NCBI GenBank assembly: GCA_025738555.1
Contig: JAOVFP010000017.1
Location: 2,294,001 to 2,358,000, forward strand
DNA: 64,000 nucleotides
Source of the DNA: Cyathus striatus
Taxonomy: Eukaryota; Basidiomycota; Agaricomycetes; Agaricales; Nidulariaceae
Direction of reading: 5' to 3'
Of this stretch, positions 11,199 to 24,075 are shown piece by piece (within the stretch, counting starts at the first letter, position 1; each line of letters begins with the position of its first letter). The notes beneath the pieces were generated by a model. It saw only the letters and a list, made by a program, of their open reading frames with translations. It had not been told where the DNA came from and ran no database searches. The position numbers and the translations under genes are program-made.

Positions 11199-12514
11199 AT
11201 GTCATTCTTAACTTACCTGGAAGAAATATTCAAAGAAATCATCTCGCACCTCTCAGATGATATATCATCCCTCAAATCATGTGCACTCGTTTCGCATTTC
11301 TTCTACTCAATTGCTCTTCGGTTCTTATTCGCTGTTGTTGAGTTCCATCCAGATCCGAGCTATCGAAGAGATATACCCCCTCCACAGTTTGAATGCTTCT
11401 ACAAAGTCCTCTAGGAATCCCCGTGCGCTGAACGTCTAGCTTCAGCTGTAAAGGTTCTCAAAATCTCTAATGGGAAACCTTTGTTCTTTGCCTACAAGTG
11501 GGATACATGTCCCAATTGGGTGTACAAAGAGCCAGATCGAATTGGCTACTTTCTGAGGATGATGCAAAATTTGCAATCATTGTCCATTATGCAGTACGGC
11601 TATACAATGGAGCGGAGTCCTTCCCCCATTCCTGAAACTTTGCTCAGAGACATAGAGCATATCATTATGAATGGGTGCTTAACTTCACTTCTGTTATGGG
11701 GAGTTCTGATTAGAATAAACTCATTAGCCTACTGTTCTATGACACTTCAGAATTTGTCCATTGGGTATTTATTTTCCCTATGTGTCTTCAGATGGTCCAG
11801 TTCCATTACCTCCTCACCATTCCTACATGGCACAAATAAAGACACTTTCATTTATGCAGTATGGGCGTGAGCTTCTGGAGCTAATGAGGACTATCTCCAA
11901 TGCTCACTCCCATAGCCTCTTACTTTCAGAACTTCGAGATATCGTCATCCCTCGAACCGCAAGTACACTTGATCTGGATGCTTTGGAAATTTTGTTGTCA
12001 CAGGTTTCAAGAGGTCCAATTGAAACATTGAACGTAGAGCTGAACTGGAACAGAAGTACGTATAAGTACAGCTGATTCCACTTTAATCCTGCTAATAAAA
12101 ACTCGATCTCCAGCTTTGAATACAGTTTTGTCCCCAAAGGCGCTTTCTTGTATCAAGCACCTAATTCTTCAAAGTCAGCTCCCATTAAATATTACACCTA
12201 TCATAAAGAATATTCAGTCCGACGCAATCATCAAAACGATACAGCTCAGATTTTGGCTAAATAACCCATGTAAAATATTTACTACGGACCAGGTGGAGGT
12301 TCTCGAGGTGGAACTCCTCCAGCTCATGATGAGAATCCCGACATTGGAAAACATAATGATCCGCATTGAGGTTTCATCTGGGATTAGCATAGGTCGCTCT
12401 ACAACATATGTTTCTGGTGAAGAAACTGTTGCCACTGAGAAGGAGATTGTTGGGAAGTTTACATCCTTGATCGGCCATCCATTAATCAAGTTTGAGTATG
12501 GGCATTCTAGTTGA
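11199..12514 (+). pseudogene. F-box protein pseudogene (copy F2)
   Basis: The start MSFLTYLEEIFKEIISHLSD followed by SSLKSCALVSHFFYSIALRF is an F-box domain at residues about 5-45; the rest resembles the variable leucine-rich region of fungal F-box proteins. TAG at 11412-11414 replaces the CAG Gln of copies F3 and F4. A deletion near 11755-11790 shifts the frame relative to F3. One intron is clear at 12056-12113, conserved in F3, F4 and F5. The last exon ends LIKFEYGHSS. Such proteins normally recruit substrates to SCF ubiquitin ligases; this copy is broken twice. Confidence 0.75.
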
Positions 12515-12965
12515 AAAACCATAATACTAGTGATTAAGGTCAAATCTCTCACCTCTGTCACCCACAGAGTTGTACTCCTTTGAGGTCTGAATGATACTTG
12601 GACTAATAGCCACACTGGATTGGCTTTGGTAGATATAATGATTGGAACAAGTGTGTGTACTTCATGAGCATTAAACCCAGAACCTTCTCTGGAGTAGAAA
12701 GTCCATTGGAAAATCCCATGCAACTTAGAACTTTCGTTGTTTCACTCGACAAAGTTCTTTCATGTGCCCTTATTGTTTTGTAACATGCAGATTTCTGCCT
12801 TTCACTTGATCCAGTGATGGCTGTTAATAATAACAAGGCAATGTCAAACTTCACGGGTTCCCCACATCCACATGCCATGCCTTGCATCAATCATTGACTC
12901 ATAGCTGCCCAATAATCAATCAAGAAGAGATATAAATGTGTTGCAAGTTAACAATCTTTGCATCT
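12515..12965. other. Spacer between F-box copies F2 and F3
   Basis: No gene is seen. The last 120 bp, including GAGATATAAATGTG near 12927, is a diverged copy of the F2 upstream region (11040-11170), so F2 and F3 arose by tandem duplication of promoter plus gene. Confidence 0.6.
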
Positions 12966-14274
12966 GTCTCCATCAACTTCCCCAGAAGAAATAGTCAAAG
13001 AAATCCTCTCACACCTCTCAGATGATATATCATCCCTCAAATCATGTACACTTGTTTCGCACTCCTTATACTCAATCGCCTTTCAACTCTTATTCGCTGT
13101 TGTTGAATTTTATCCAGGCTATCACTATCAAAGAAATATACCCCCTCCACAATTTGAAAGCTTCTATAAAGTCCTCCAGGAATCTCTGCATGCTGAACAT
13201 CTAGCTTCAGCCATAAAGGTTCTCAAAATCTCTAATGTGGAAAGGCCTCCATTCTATGTCACTGACAGGGATGTATATCCTAATTGGGTGTCCAAAGAAC
13301 CAGATCAAATTTGCTACCTTCTGAGGATGATGTGAAACTTGCAAACATTGTCGATTATGCAGTATGGCTTTACCAGGAATCAGATTCCTCCCCCCATTCC
13401 TGAAAGTTTGCTCAGGCACATAGAGCATATCATTATGAATGGGAGCTTAACTTCACTACTGTTACTGGGGGTTCCAATTAGAATAAACTTGCTGGCCTAC
13501 TGTTCTGTGACACTTCAGAATTTGTCCATTGCATTTTCACATACTCAGCAAGATTCCCCTGTGTCTTCAGACAATCCACTTTCATTATCCCTCCACAGTT
13601 CCTCCATGGCACAAATAAAGACACTTTCATTCTCACAGCATGGACATGAGCTCCTGGAGCTCATGAGGATTATCTCCAATTCTCGTTCCCATAGTCTCTC
13701 ATTTTTGGAACTGCGACATATCACTATCAATCAAATCACAAGTACACTTGATCTAGAAGCTTTGGCAATTTTGTTGTCACAAGTTTCAGTAGGTCCAATT
13801 TAAAAATTGAGCTTAGAGCTGGACTCCAGTAGAAGTATGTATGCAACAGATTTTATTTTAATACTAATAATCAAAACTCTATCTCCAGGTCTAAATATGG
13901 TTCCACCCCAGAATGCACTTTCTTGCATTAAACACCTAATTCTTCAAAGTCAGCTCCCATTAAATATTACATCCATCATAAAGAATATCCAATCTGATGC
14001 AATCATCCATATGATACAACTCAGCTTTTGGGTACTAACACTAATGGAAAACCCAAGAAATTTGTTTACTATGGACCAGGTAAAGGCTCTTGAGGTGGAA
14101 CTCCTCCAACTCATGGTGAGAGTCCTGACATTGAAGAGCATCATTATCTGCATTCATGTTTCAGCTGGGAGCACTGATGTAAAATCCAGGGGCATGGAGG
14201 AGGAGATTGCTGGGAAGTTTACATCCTTGATTGGGCATCCATTAATCAAATTTGAGTATGGGCATTCTAGTTGA
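12966..14274 (+). pseudogene. F-box protein pseudogene (copy F3), start codon lost
   Basis: Homologous to F2 throughout (SPEEIVKEILSHLSDDISS, later LDLEALAILLSQVS and the terminal LIKFEYGHSS). A deletion of about 20 bp between CAACTTCC and CCAGAAGAA removed the ATG and the first codons present in F2 and F4. In-frame TGA at 13333-13335 and TAA at 13801-13803 interrupt the frame; the three open pieces are otherwise in register. The conserved intron is visible near 13837-13890. Not functional. Confidence 0.75.
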
Positions 14275-14984
14275 AAAAGGTGATACCAGTGATGTGGGAT
14301 GGCAGCATCTAAGTCAGCTCTTAAAGATGCTCAGTGGAAGCAGTGAATATTGCACTTTGTTGTGTGGATGTTCTTGCCTCTTCAATGGCTGTTTAAATAT
14401 TTTATTATAGACTCTATACATCTCAATTTTGATATAAATGTCTGAAGGAAAAATCACCCAGTGCCATGGATAACCATTAACCATCTCACCTGTTGCCACA
14501 ACTTTTCAGCTTCATGCTCCAGGTGTGGTACCTTGACCCAGATGCATGTCCATTGTTGACACATTGACAGATACAGGATATGAAGAAAGGCATGGACTTT
14601 CAATTTTGTGGCACCAGATTGTATTCATGTACAACAAACCATATCTTGAGCTCTGTAGCCTAGTTGGATTCCGTAACAAAGTGTTGAAACGAGGGATCAA
14701 TGAGGGATCCAAATTTAAAGTATACTCAGTCTAAGCTCTACAAGAGAGTGTGTAGAGATGATGACACTCGATGAGGCCTTGATCAGTGAGCTTGATTGAG
14801 CTTCACATTTTAAGTGTTTGGATGCAATTTGGATGCACCTGAATTGTCTTCATATGGTGCTGTGCACTTAGTCAGCACCACATTGGTGCAGCAGCAGAAT
14901 TGAATGTCAAAAAAAATTAAGATTATAGGTCTATAGATTTTGATAGATTACACATCTGTAACTTGTAGATTCACTTGTAAAACA
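14275..14984. other. No gene recognised
   Basis: Only short incidental frames are present. The last about 100 bp are AT-rich and lead into the transposase relic, so part may belong to that element's 5' terminal region. Confidence 0.4.
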
Positions 14985-15484
14985 ATGCCTGGACCACAAA
15001 AGGCCAAAAAAGAAGCAGCTGCATGAGCATGAGAGGCCGAAGCATGCCTCAGACTGGGCTTGTTAGGCCAGGGTACCCCAACTGTTGACACAGCAGAACC
15101 TGATCACAAATCAACCAATGCCAGTAGATCTGAATCTGACAGTGGCACTTGGAATGGCACACCAAGAGCAAAGATCACTTGTGCATATTCTTGCCCAAGT
15201 TTCATTGTGAACTCAATTTTATTGAGTATTTCTGGGGTGCTCTGAAGTGCTATCTCAGAGAACATTGTGACTATACATTCACATCACTTCAAGAAAATCT
15301 ACCTAAGGCACTTGAATCTGCCCCAATTGAAACAATAAGGAGATGGGAGCACCGTACAATATGGTGGATGGAGGTATATCATGGTGGATTGGGAGTGAAG
15401 GAGGCACAAGTTCAGGTAAAGAAGTATTCATCAAAGCAGTACACTTCGCACCGACGAATCCCAGTTGCAAGAGCCTTTGATTAG
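14985..15484 (+). pseudogene. DDE_3-type transposase relic with large internal deletion
   Basis: The start MPGPQKAKKEAAA resembles the start of a common fungal DDE transposase, and the end keeps its characteristic C-terminus: FHCELNFIEYFWGALKCYLR, followed by IETIRRWEHRTIWWMEVY and SHRRIPVARAF. The final catalytic-region signature (E in NFIEYFWG) is present. The N-terminal helix-turn-helix and first two acids are missing, and TGA codons lie just after the start. This is a deletion derivative of about 0.5 kb that would need help to move, if it still can. Confidence 0.75.
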
Positions 15485-16479
15485 TAATACTCGAGTGTGG
15501 GAATAAATTGTTGTATATAGTGTATGTTACATAAGGCGACGGAATTTATGTTGGACAAAAAACATAACTCCGTCAGTTTTGACAATTTCAAAAATCGGTC
15601 TAGACATTTTGTTCCCCTCATGAATACAAGCATTTTGGCTAAAGGAATAAGGAAAAAACCTATTTCTCACGGTGCTATGTTAGTTGCACAAAACTAGCGG
15701 TGACTAAGCGCACAGCACCATAGAATCGTGCTATTGTTCATCAGAAATTGGCAATGGGAAAGAGTTAAAAGACCGGTCACGCTAAGGTCACCCGATGACC
15801 GATGCGGCGATGCCGGTGAACCTGTGACACTTGCGTGACACCTTCCTTCTTCATTGCAACTTCCACCAGCACTCTCAAGTTTCGACAAGTTACAAGATAT
15901 CCAGAGAGACACAGTCTGCAGGCTTTTAGGTATGAAATGCTTGGAATTCCTTTCTTTTCTTCCTGACACGGTTTCCTTTTCAGTTATACTTTGCATCCAT
16001 CGCCTCGAGTGGGGGTCACGCATATTTCGTTGCATCAAGCCAACACCAAGCCCACAACACGGTTGAAGACGTTCTTATCACTGTGCTATTAATAGTTCTC
16101 GACGCTATGCGTCAACTGAACCTAAAATTATCTTGGATCAAGGTCATGCATGCGGTTCATGAAATGGCTATCAACCAAGCCCATCTGGCTGCAATGGTTT
16201 CCTCCAGCTTTCCTTCATCGGCCTCTGGCCTCTGGTACCATGATATTGCAAACGGTTCCGCAGGGTTGAACAAAGCAGGGTTTGGTGCGGGCTAGTCCAA
16301 TCAACTAGTAGTGTCTTGGTGGGTATTAACAGTGTGTAACAATCATAGTGCTAGCTGACAAATTGATGCGTTCAGTCTATTTGCGCCTTTCACTATTCAG
16401 TTCTACATTCTCATGCTCAGCTATAGCATTTATAGCTAGTGTCTTGGTTCAAACTTTCGCAGTTACTAACCAACCCACC
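15485..16479. other. Upstream region of the monooxygenase gene
   Basis: No gene is supported. An in-frame upstream ATG at 16366 would add a hydrophobic stretch (LRLSLFSSTFSCSAIAFIAS) to the monooxygenase, but the ATG at 16480 has the better context (CACCATGGC) and gives the usual family length. Confidence 0.45.
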
Positions 16480-18112
16480 ATGGCGCACCCCACCGCTCAG
16501 ACCTCCATTTCTATCATCGTCGTGGGAGGTGGAATTGGTGGCTTATCCGCAGCGTATCTCCTAGGACGAGCAGGCCACAAGGTTACAGTCCTGGAAGCCA
16601 CATCTACATTTGAAGAGGTAGGGGCTGGAATACAGCTCACTCCCAACGTCACCAGGCTGCTCATTCGATGGGGGCTAGGGGACAAGCTTAAAGAGTGCGC
16701 CGTTATCCCCCAAGAACTTTGTCTTCGCCGGTGTATGTATCACACATTTTTCATGGATGTCTTTTGCTCAATTCTGTTGTAGACAAGAACGGTGAACTGA
16801 TGGGGTGGATGAAGTGGGGTGATATTATGGAGAAGGACCATGGATCACCGTACTACCACGTCCACGTACGTCTCCTCTTTCGCACACTCCATCTTCCCAA
16901 GATTGATTTTGATATCAAACCCAGCGAGTAGATTTTCATCAAATGCTTCTCGATCTGGCCCAACCATACATAACTCTCAGAATGAGCGCCAAAGTCACCA
17001 ACGTAGACCCGTCCACCGCCACCGTGACCCTACAATCTGGAGAAGTAATCAAATCAGACCTGATTGTCGGAGCGGATGGCGTGAAAAGCCACCTAAGAGA
17101 CATTGTCGTTGGTGCCCCTGATCGACCGCAGGCGACGGGTGATGCCGCCTACAGAGCGTTGATTCCTACAGATCAGATGATGAACGACCCGGAGCTAAAG
17201 GAGCTTGTGAATGAGACTGCTGCAACGGTTTGGATGGGACCTCATAGGCACATTGTAGGATATTGTGTGGTACGTAGTTTTGTTGAAATGGTGAATGGGA
17301 TGTCTGACTAGGGATATTGCAGCGTTCGAAGGAGTTGTATAATCTCGTGATGCTTCATCCTGCTCGAGAAGATAACGATAACGTCAGACCTGCGGATTGT
17401 GAAGTTATGCGGGACGATTTCAAGGAATTCGAGCCTCGGTATGCGCGCTTTTGTTATCAACACAGGGAACTTTCTGACACGTTAGACAGCATCGTGAGAC
17501 TGCTACAGCTCGTTCCTTCGACATTGGTTTGGTCGCTACTGGACCGCGACCCGTTGGACACCTGGACACATAGTTCAGGCAAGCTCACCCTTCTCGGAGA
17601 TGCATGTCACCCCATGCTCGTAAGCCATCCCTTCTATGATATCTTTCACTGTCTTGAACATTTATAGCCATACCGCGCCCAAGGAGCAGCAATGGCCGTG
17701 AGCTCCCTTTCATCACCCACCATTCATATTTAACCCTTCACAGATTGAAGACGCCGCAGCCCTAGGCTATCTCTTCACCAAACTTACCTCCACCACCCAA
17801 ATCCCTTCCCTCCTCAAAGGATACGAGCAAGTGCGCAAACCACGCGCATCAGAGATGCAGCTCGGATCCCGTATGAACCAGAAGATCTTTCACTTTCCCG
17901 ATGGGCCACAGCAGGAGGCTAGGGATGCGTCGATGCGCCAGGCTAAGGAGGTGGTTGAGAAAGAGCTTCGCGGAGAGAGCACGGAGGGTTGCGAGGGGAA
18001 TGCTAATGTGTGGGCTGATAAGCTTAGGAGTCGGGCTGCGTTTGGTTACGATGCGGATGAGGAGGCAGGGAAATGGTGGGCTGAAAATGGGAATAAGATT
18101 TTGGAAGAATAG
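16480..18112 (+). CDS. FAD-dependent monooxygenase (salicylate hydroxylase-like)
   Basis: Six exons (16480-16732, 16783-16865, 16925-17269, 17323-17619, 17668-17697, 17744-18112) join in frame to 458 aa, normal for group A aromatic hydroxylases. The FAD fold shows GGGIGGLSAAYLLGRAGHKV at residues about 14-33, EVGAGIQLTPN after it, the DG motif (VGADGVKSHLR) mid-protein, and the second FAD motif GDACHPMLPYRAQGAAMAIEDAAALG split over exons 4-6. Members use NAD(P)H and O2 to hydroxylate aromatic rings; the substrate cannot be read from sequence. The next gene converges on it with 114 bp between stop codons. I see no lesion. Exon 4 may contain a further small intron near 17438, but it reads through cleanly. 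Confidence 0.9.
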
Positions 18113-18226
18113 TTTGAATGTATAGTATGTATAGTATGGTTCGGGTGTATGGTAAAAGATATATAGTTAAGGTGAAATAATTATATTGTTTCCTCTTCAT
18201 TACTGCTTGCTGCTCCCCTTGCTTGT

Positions 18227-21200
18227 TCAAAGTTTCCTTCCATTATCCGTCATAGCACGACGCCAATATCCAACACATCCATTAATAGGACACATCCTTG
18301 TAGGATGATCAAGCCCCTTGCACCTATTACACCGGTAAGCCCCCGGATCGTGCACACATTGCGCAACCCACGTCGATCCCGCAAACTTCATCTTCCTCAA
18401 CTCAACAACCAGGACAGTCCAATGCAACGTCGGATCAGTCGTGATAGGATGCATATAAATCCTCCACAGCATCACCGGTACCCTATTCTCAATCATCTCG
18501 AGTGGAGCAGCATGTATATGAGACAGGATGAAATCAACCCATCGCTTTCTAGGCAGCTTCACAATGCGTGAATCATCGCAGTTCCCGTGTACAAAGTCAC
18601 AGAATTCCTTGGAGGCCCGCAGTCTATTTCGGACGGCATCTTGGATCTCCTTTCTATTTTCTGGGGAATCACGGAGCGGAGCACGGAGGTACATGATAAA
18701 ATTTGAAGTTGGCATATCAGGTGGGAAGATAGTCAACCACCCCCACTCGGTATCGATATACTTCTTCTTCACAAGGTCCCTCGTGATTTCGGCTGAACCA
18801 CCCGTAACGAGGATTGGGTGCGGAACTTTGAATTGCAGGTTCCTAGGGACGGACAATGTAGCTGGGATAGCCAGAAAGTCGACCTCATCGTCGTCCACCT
18901 CTTCATGCAGAATATCAACCACAAATTCGGATTTGAAAAGCGAAAATACATCCGAGTTGGATCCTTTATCGTCGCCGATTAACACCCAAAAATGTTCTTT
19001 ATGGAAGTGCTGCCTCCAAACGTCATGGCATATTGGGTCGACGTATTCGAATAGCGTGTGGTTGTCTATGCCTTGGATGGACGGAGGTATGGATCTACGT
19101 CGTATGAGCGTGTCTTGTGGAGAAAATGTAGCGCCGTATGGAGTCCATGCCTTTATTTGCAGGGGATGAGAGATGAACGACATGATTCCTGTAAGAGGTG
19201 ATGTCTGTGTTTGCTGACTACCCGGACCTAGGTTGAGAGGGCGACGGGTTTGATTGCGCACCACTAGGGAGTTGGAAATCGGCGCCATGACTTGTGGAGG
19301 AACCGATATAGCAATAGCTGACGGTGCCTTGTTCTGGCTTTGTAGTGTGTCGGCGGGAGCGCGGATGGTCGCGCTATGCTGCCCAATTCCACTCTGTACT
19401 CCTGCGGGATTGAAAATCGGCGCTACAATTTGCGGAGGAGCAGATGTAGGTATAAGCTGTGTCTTCGTCTGGCTTTGTAGTGCATTGGCGGGAGCGAGAG
19501 TCGTTACGCTAGGCTTCCTTGCTCCACTGCCTTGACAAGTTTGAGTCTGCAAGACCGCAATACCGGAAATCGATGTCGTACCTCCTGAAGGAGCAGGTGT
19601 AGCAGCAGCTGGCTCTGCCTTTATCTGACTTTGTAGTGCACTGGCAAGAGGGCGAGTCGTTACGCTAGGCTTTCCTGTTCCACCCTGGGATGCACCCGTG
19701 CCTTGTACAACTGCGAGACCAGAATCCGGCGCCGTACCTCCTGACCGAGCAGGCATAACAGCAGCTGGCTCTGCCTTTATCTGGCTTTGTAGAGCATAGA
19801 CGGGAGTGCGAGTCGTTATGCCAGGCTTCCTTGCTCCACTGCCTTGACGAATTTGTGTCTGCACAACAGCGGGCCCATAATCAGGTGCTGTACCTCCTGA
19901 ACGAGCAGGTGTATCAACAGCTCGTTGTACCATCGTCTTTGTCTGACTTTGTACTGTGTTGGCGAGAGCAGTTTGAGTCTTTGGTGCCTTTATCTGGCTT
20001 TGTAGTACATCACCACGAAGGCGACTGCATACGCTAGTCTCCTCCGCTCCACCTTGGGATGTACCCGTGCTTTGTGTCTGCACGACAACCGGCGCCGTAA
20101 CTCTCGAAGGAGCAGCTGGTTGTGCATTTATCACACTTTGCAGTGGATTAACGGGAGCGCATGTAGTTATGCTAGGTCTCTTTCGACGCACTTGCGTCTG
20201 ACTCTCTCGTAGATTCAAAACCGCAGCAGACTGCTTCCCAAAAACGGGAGTAACACGCGCAGCATTAAACATCGTCACATCCCCAACACTTGCACTCGTT
20301 GGCACACAGCTCAACTCCGCATCACGCACAGAAGCAGCCGCGTTCACAGACCGACTCGGGCCGAACCCGCTGGGCTCCTTTACAAATGTAAAGGGTACTC
20401 TCTCCTGTATGCGATGTACAGAAGGCGCAGATGCTACATCTACAATCTCAGCGAAATCATCATCGACACCCCCAAGTTGTCCCGTAACATCCGAGGTGTC
20501 ACTTGGAGTTGGAAGCTCCAAAATCGGAATTTCCGTCGGATTGTCAGAGTCGATCCTAGTAAAGTCGTTAGATTTCGTTCGTTCATGGTGTTTGATGTAG
20601 GGGATTCTTACTCTTTCTTAATGGTAGGACTTTGTATCGGGTTCGTAGATGCGAACTTTCGCTCTACAGAGCTCGAAGACGTATTGACAGTCAACAGAAA
20701 TGCGTCGACCATATCCGTATTCACCCTATAACATTCGTTAGATACGTTCGTCCCCGATTAACGAGTCAACTTACTCTTTCTTAGCGATAGGAATCTTATC
20801 TCCAAACGAAGCGCCCACATTCTCCTTCACACTGGGATACATCAGCTCCGGCAGAGGGTTCATAGGCACTCTGGCGTCCGAACGTATCTCGATCCTAGTA
20901 AAGTCGGGCTTTCTCTTCTTCAAAGAACTCGGATTCGTATTGACAGTCGACAGAAACGCGTTGACCATCTCCGTATCGACTCTAATAACAATGTCAGATT
21001 CATTCGTCCCCCAGATTTACGTGACGTCTTACTCTTTCTTAACGATAGGAATCTTATCTCCAAACGAAGCGCCCACATTCTCCTTTACACTCGGATACAT
21101 CAGCTCCGGCAGAGGGTTCATAGGCACTCTAGCTTCCGAAAGTATCTTGGTCCTAGTAAAGTTGGGCTTTCTCTCCTTCAACAAACTCGCATTCGTATTG

Positions 21201-21695
21201 ACAGTCGACAGAAATGCGTTGACCATATCCGTATCGACTCTAATAATAATGTCAGATTCATTCTTTCGAGATTTACGTGACGTCTTACTCTTTCTTGACG
21301 GTGGGACTCCGAACTCCCAAAGAATCGTCTACATTCTCCTTCGTTCTACAAAGCCAGTATTAGATCGTATCACCGGCGTATATAGGCATTACTCACTCTT
21401 TCTTCCCTCCACCAACCAGAGCTCTCTTCGCCGAAGGACCCAAAGTCTCAGAAGAACCTTCAACTTGTGCATTACTCCTTTTCGTGCCTCTGGGACTGGG
21501 ATCGCGGAAGTCGTTTGAGCAGAGGAGCGAAAATAACGGGTTGAGACTCTTTCGGACTGTTGTTTCACCTTTTTGGTTCGTTACGGTGACGGTGACGGTC
21601 TTGTCGGGGGTGGTACTGGTACTGCTAGATGCTCTAGGAGCAGTGTGTGGTACGTTCAGGCTGGGTTGGCCGAAGATTGGTTTGGATGTTGACAT
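18227..21695 (-). CDS. CCHC zinc-knuckle protein A (1070 aa, repeated exons)
   Basis: Six exons on the minus strand (21695-21397, 21345-21289, 21239-21033, 20981-20775, 20725-20612, 20555-18227). All five introns are phase 2 and the first five exons all end ...KK(E), so each internal exon can be duplicated or skipped without frame change. Exons 3 and 4 are a recent tandem duplication. The large last exon starts with a Pro/Ala/Thr/Gln-rich region built of about six diverged repeats (ALQSQIKAEPAA, then SGGTAPDSG) and ends in a domain of about 280 aa shared with the genes at 25335 and 46075. That domain contains HFWVLIGDD, FIMYLRAP, LWRIYMHPITTD and a CX2CX4HX4C knuckle (CNRCKGLDHPTRMC) near the C-terminus. 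The knuckle suggests nucleic-acid binding; function is otherwise unknown. Confidence 0.8.
19230..20210 (-). repeat. Coding tandem repeats in zinc-knuckle protein A
   Basis: The frame repeats a unit of about 45-60 residues with the core ALQSQIKAEPAA, SGGTAPDSG, and VVQTQ..Q..GARKPSVTT. About six diverged copies are visible. The composition (Ala, Pro, Thr, Gln, Ser) predicts a disordered linker between the repeated N-terminal exons and the C-terminal domain. Confidence 0.7.
20775..21290 (-). repeat. Tandemly duplicated exon plus intron, 258-bp period
   Basis: Exons 21033-21239 and 20775-20981 are each 207 bp and near identical, both encoding NPLPELMYPSVKENVGASFG. Their preceding introns also match (GTAAGACGTCACGTAAATCT in both). 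Exon 5 (20612-20725) is a shorter, diverged relative sharing VNTDMVDAFLLTVNT. Confidence 0.85.
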
Positions 21696-22382
21696 CGTTC
21701 AGTTTCGATATGGTTGGGCGGGTGTGGGCATAAGGAAGACAAAAATCCCCTTCTGAAATCTTGCACACCCCCCTCCTTATATACCCATGTAAATGTACCA
21801 TGTGGACTCTAAAAACGAAAGCGTAAGCACAAAGGAGTCGAGCTGCGAGCTGCGAGTATGCCAGGAATTGTGCAAATATGACTCACGGGAGGACTCGACA
21901 GCGGCTCCGAGCTTTTTTTCACTTATCCTTGGCAGAGGAATAGACCATGCGGATACAGTAAAGATATGTTTTTGCGTGCGGCGTCCGGATGTAGTTATCT
22001 GGGCTTATCCGTCTGTAATCCATGCTTGCCTGTTGCTTGTGTTAGTTAGACTGGATTTGTGACTTCGACCCCTGTGTTGGACTCGGGGATTCGGGGGTTC
22101 GGGGGATTTTTTCATGTTTCTGGAGAATATGAGAAATGCATGGATTGGGTTCGAGTCTGAGGATGTGTGAAGATGGATGTTGATGCATTGATGAAGCGGT
22201 CGGAGCGGAAAGTGAAAGAGAGGCATGGCACGTGCGACTCTATACTCACGACCACGACCATCGGCCTCGCTACTTCATCCCGGTCAAACCTTTTTGTCAA
22301 ACCAACAGCAAAGTCCTTTACCTCGGAGCCATTCCAGTATATAATCTCAGAACAGCCTCTCCACTCTCGTAGACTGTAGTAA
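21696..22382. other. Intergenic, between zinc-knuckle gene A and the kinase-carrying element
   Basis: No gene is supported. It should contain the promoter of the minus-strand zinc-knuckle gene A; I see no clear core element. Confidence 0.4.
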
Positions 22383-22658
22383 GTTATTGCTGTTTTCATA
22401 ATAGTTGGCAAAGCGGTGACCTTCAGCGAAAACGCAAAATCCGCGCGCGTTTAGCTGCCTATCTTCTGAGCCTCATAGCTCGCTCATTTCTCGTCGTATA
22501 CGCATAATTTTAGCATATTATTACCCCACCAAAAACTATTCTATTTTATATTATACATTTATTATGTAACATGTGCAACATAATACATTGTTCGTCTTGT
22601 CCTTGTGCTTGAAAGTAGACAGAGATAGAAAGTATTTGTAGATTATTAAGTACCCCTG

Positions 22659-23962
22659 TTACGCCCTTCCATTTCCAGTCACATGCTTTACGTTCCTCTT
22701 CTTCCAACCACTAGGGATGAGTCGTACTACCTCCTCAGCATCGATCCTTTCCTCTGGCACATAGCGAAACATCCTGTACAACAGACTTCTAAATGCATCG
22801 GCCTCTTCTGCACTGATATTCTGCTCTGTCCCCACGCTGATACCCGAAAACGGCACCACCCGCTTATATGTTTGACTAAAACCATTTTCATCAAAGTATA
22901 CTGCACGTTCAGCCCAAGCAGTCCACCATTTATCCGGAAACTTCCCAAGAATACATGCCATATATTTAAGCAGCTGGTCTTTATTGCTAGGCGACGCAAA
23001 CGGATGATGATTCGAGTTTAGAATCATGTACATAAGGACTCCAAGCGCCCAGATGTCCATCGAAGGAATGGGACAGACCATATCGTGGAAAATAATTTCA
23101 GGAGCTTGAAGCATGAAATGCATGTTGAATGTTAGCGGTTTATCAGGCTTACGATCTGGGGCACAGAGGAACGATTCGCTGAAATCACAGAGCTTGACGT
23201 GGATGTCACCGTAACGAGAAAGGCAAACATCAGCCACACGATATATCCGTGGTGCATGGGCTATGGTGGTAGGACAATGTAGAGATGGGGTAAAATTATC
23301 CCCGTACTTGATGGGGCGAATGAACGGTTCCCCATAAATACGCTTCACGTCCGCAAAAGATGCGTTTTCGAGCTCAGGAGTGTAGAAATGCACATTTCCA
23401 GCGTGGAGATCTACATCAAAGTATTCGTAAGTATTTAAGAGTGTGGTGCATACAAGAATGATCACTTACCTCCATGAATAATGCCGCACTTATGAAGATA
23501 TGCTACACCAAGTGCAACCTGTGCTGCCACCTTCCTAGGTGCATCCAGGGGGAAAGGAAAACGATCCGTATGATTGACCGGCAGAGCGAGAACATTGATA
23601 TCTACACCAAGGAGCTCCGTAACAATACAGTGGTGTGTACCATTTGGGCCATGAATCATGAATGTGTCGAATATGCGTATCACATGGGCCTTGCCAGGAT
23701 GGGAGTCCGGTTGTGCTTGTTGTTGCAGAAGGTATTGCGAGATGTGCAATTCAGAAGACACGGCAGATGAACGAGCAGAGAGCACTTTAAGAGAAGCAAA
23801 ACGGTTCAAATGAAGGTCTGTGACGAGCCATACTGTGCTGAAGGACCCGAGGCCAAGTTTGTTGATGATGCGGTAACGGCCTTGGTTGTATATATCACCA
23901 ATATAAATGGGATGAAACCCTCCTACACCATACTGGCTTGCACTCTCGATGGGCACTTCCAT
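22659..23962 (-). CDS. SRPK-like serine/threonine protein kinase
   Basis: Two exons (23962-23470 and 23410-22659) give 414 aa. Kinase landmarks: glycine loop KLGLGSFSTVWLV (residues about 35-47), Lys in FASLKVLS, catalytic loop HGDLHAGN spanning the intron, metal-binding DFS instead of DFG (VKLCDFSES), APE as LQAPEIIF, and MDIWALGVLMYMIL. The FSTVW loop and split-kinase layout are as in SRPK (SR-protein kinase) relatives, which phosphorylate splicing factors; fungi carry many divergent members. The DFG glycine to serine change may affect activity. An upstream acidic exon (24076-24402) could splice in phase 0 to the AG just before this ATG. The gene lies inside the inverted-repeat block. Confidence 0.8.
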
Positions 23963-24075
23963 CTGTAAGTTAGTACTGAGACCCTGCTGATGAGTATCAC
24001 TGCAGCTCGTAGGCTGGTAAACACAACAGGTTGTACCTTGGAACGTTTAGAAGGGGCTAAGTAATTCAATAAGAA

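Noticed and set aside
17438..17484. Possible additional intron in monooxygenase exon 4 (GTATGCGCGC...ACGTTAG)
   Set aside because: Removing its 47 nt breaks the frame, whereas reading through keeps the family motifs in register.
18528..19169. 213-codon plus-strand frame
   Set aside because: It is antisense to the large last exon of zinc-knuckle gene A, which has family conservation and splice logic on the minus strand.
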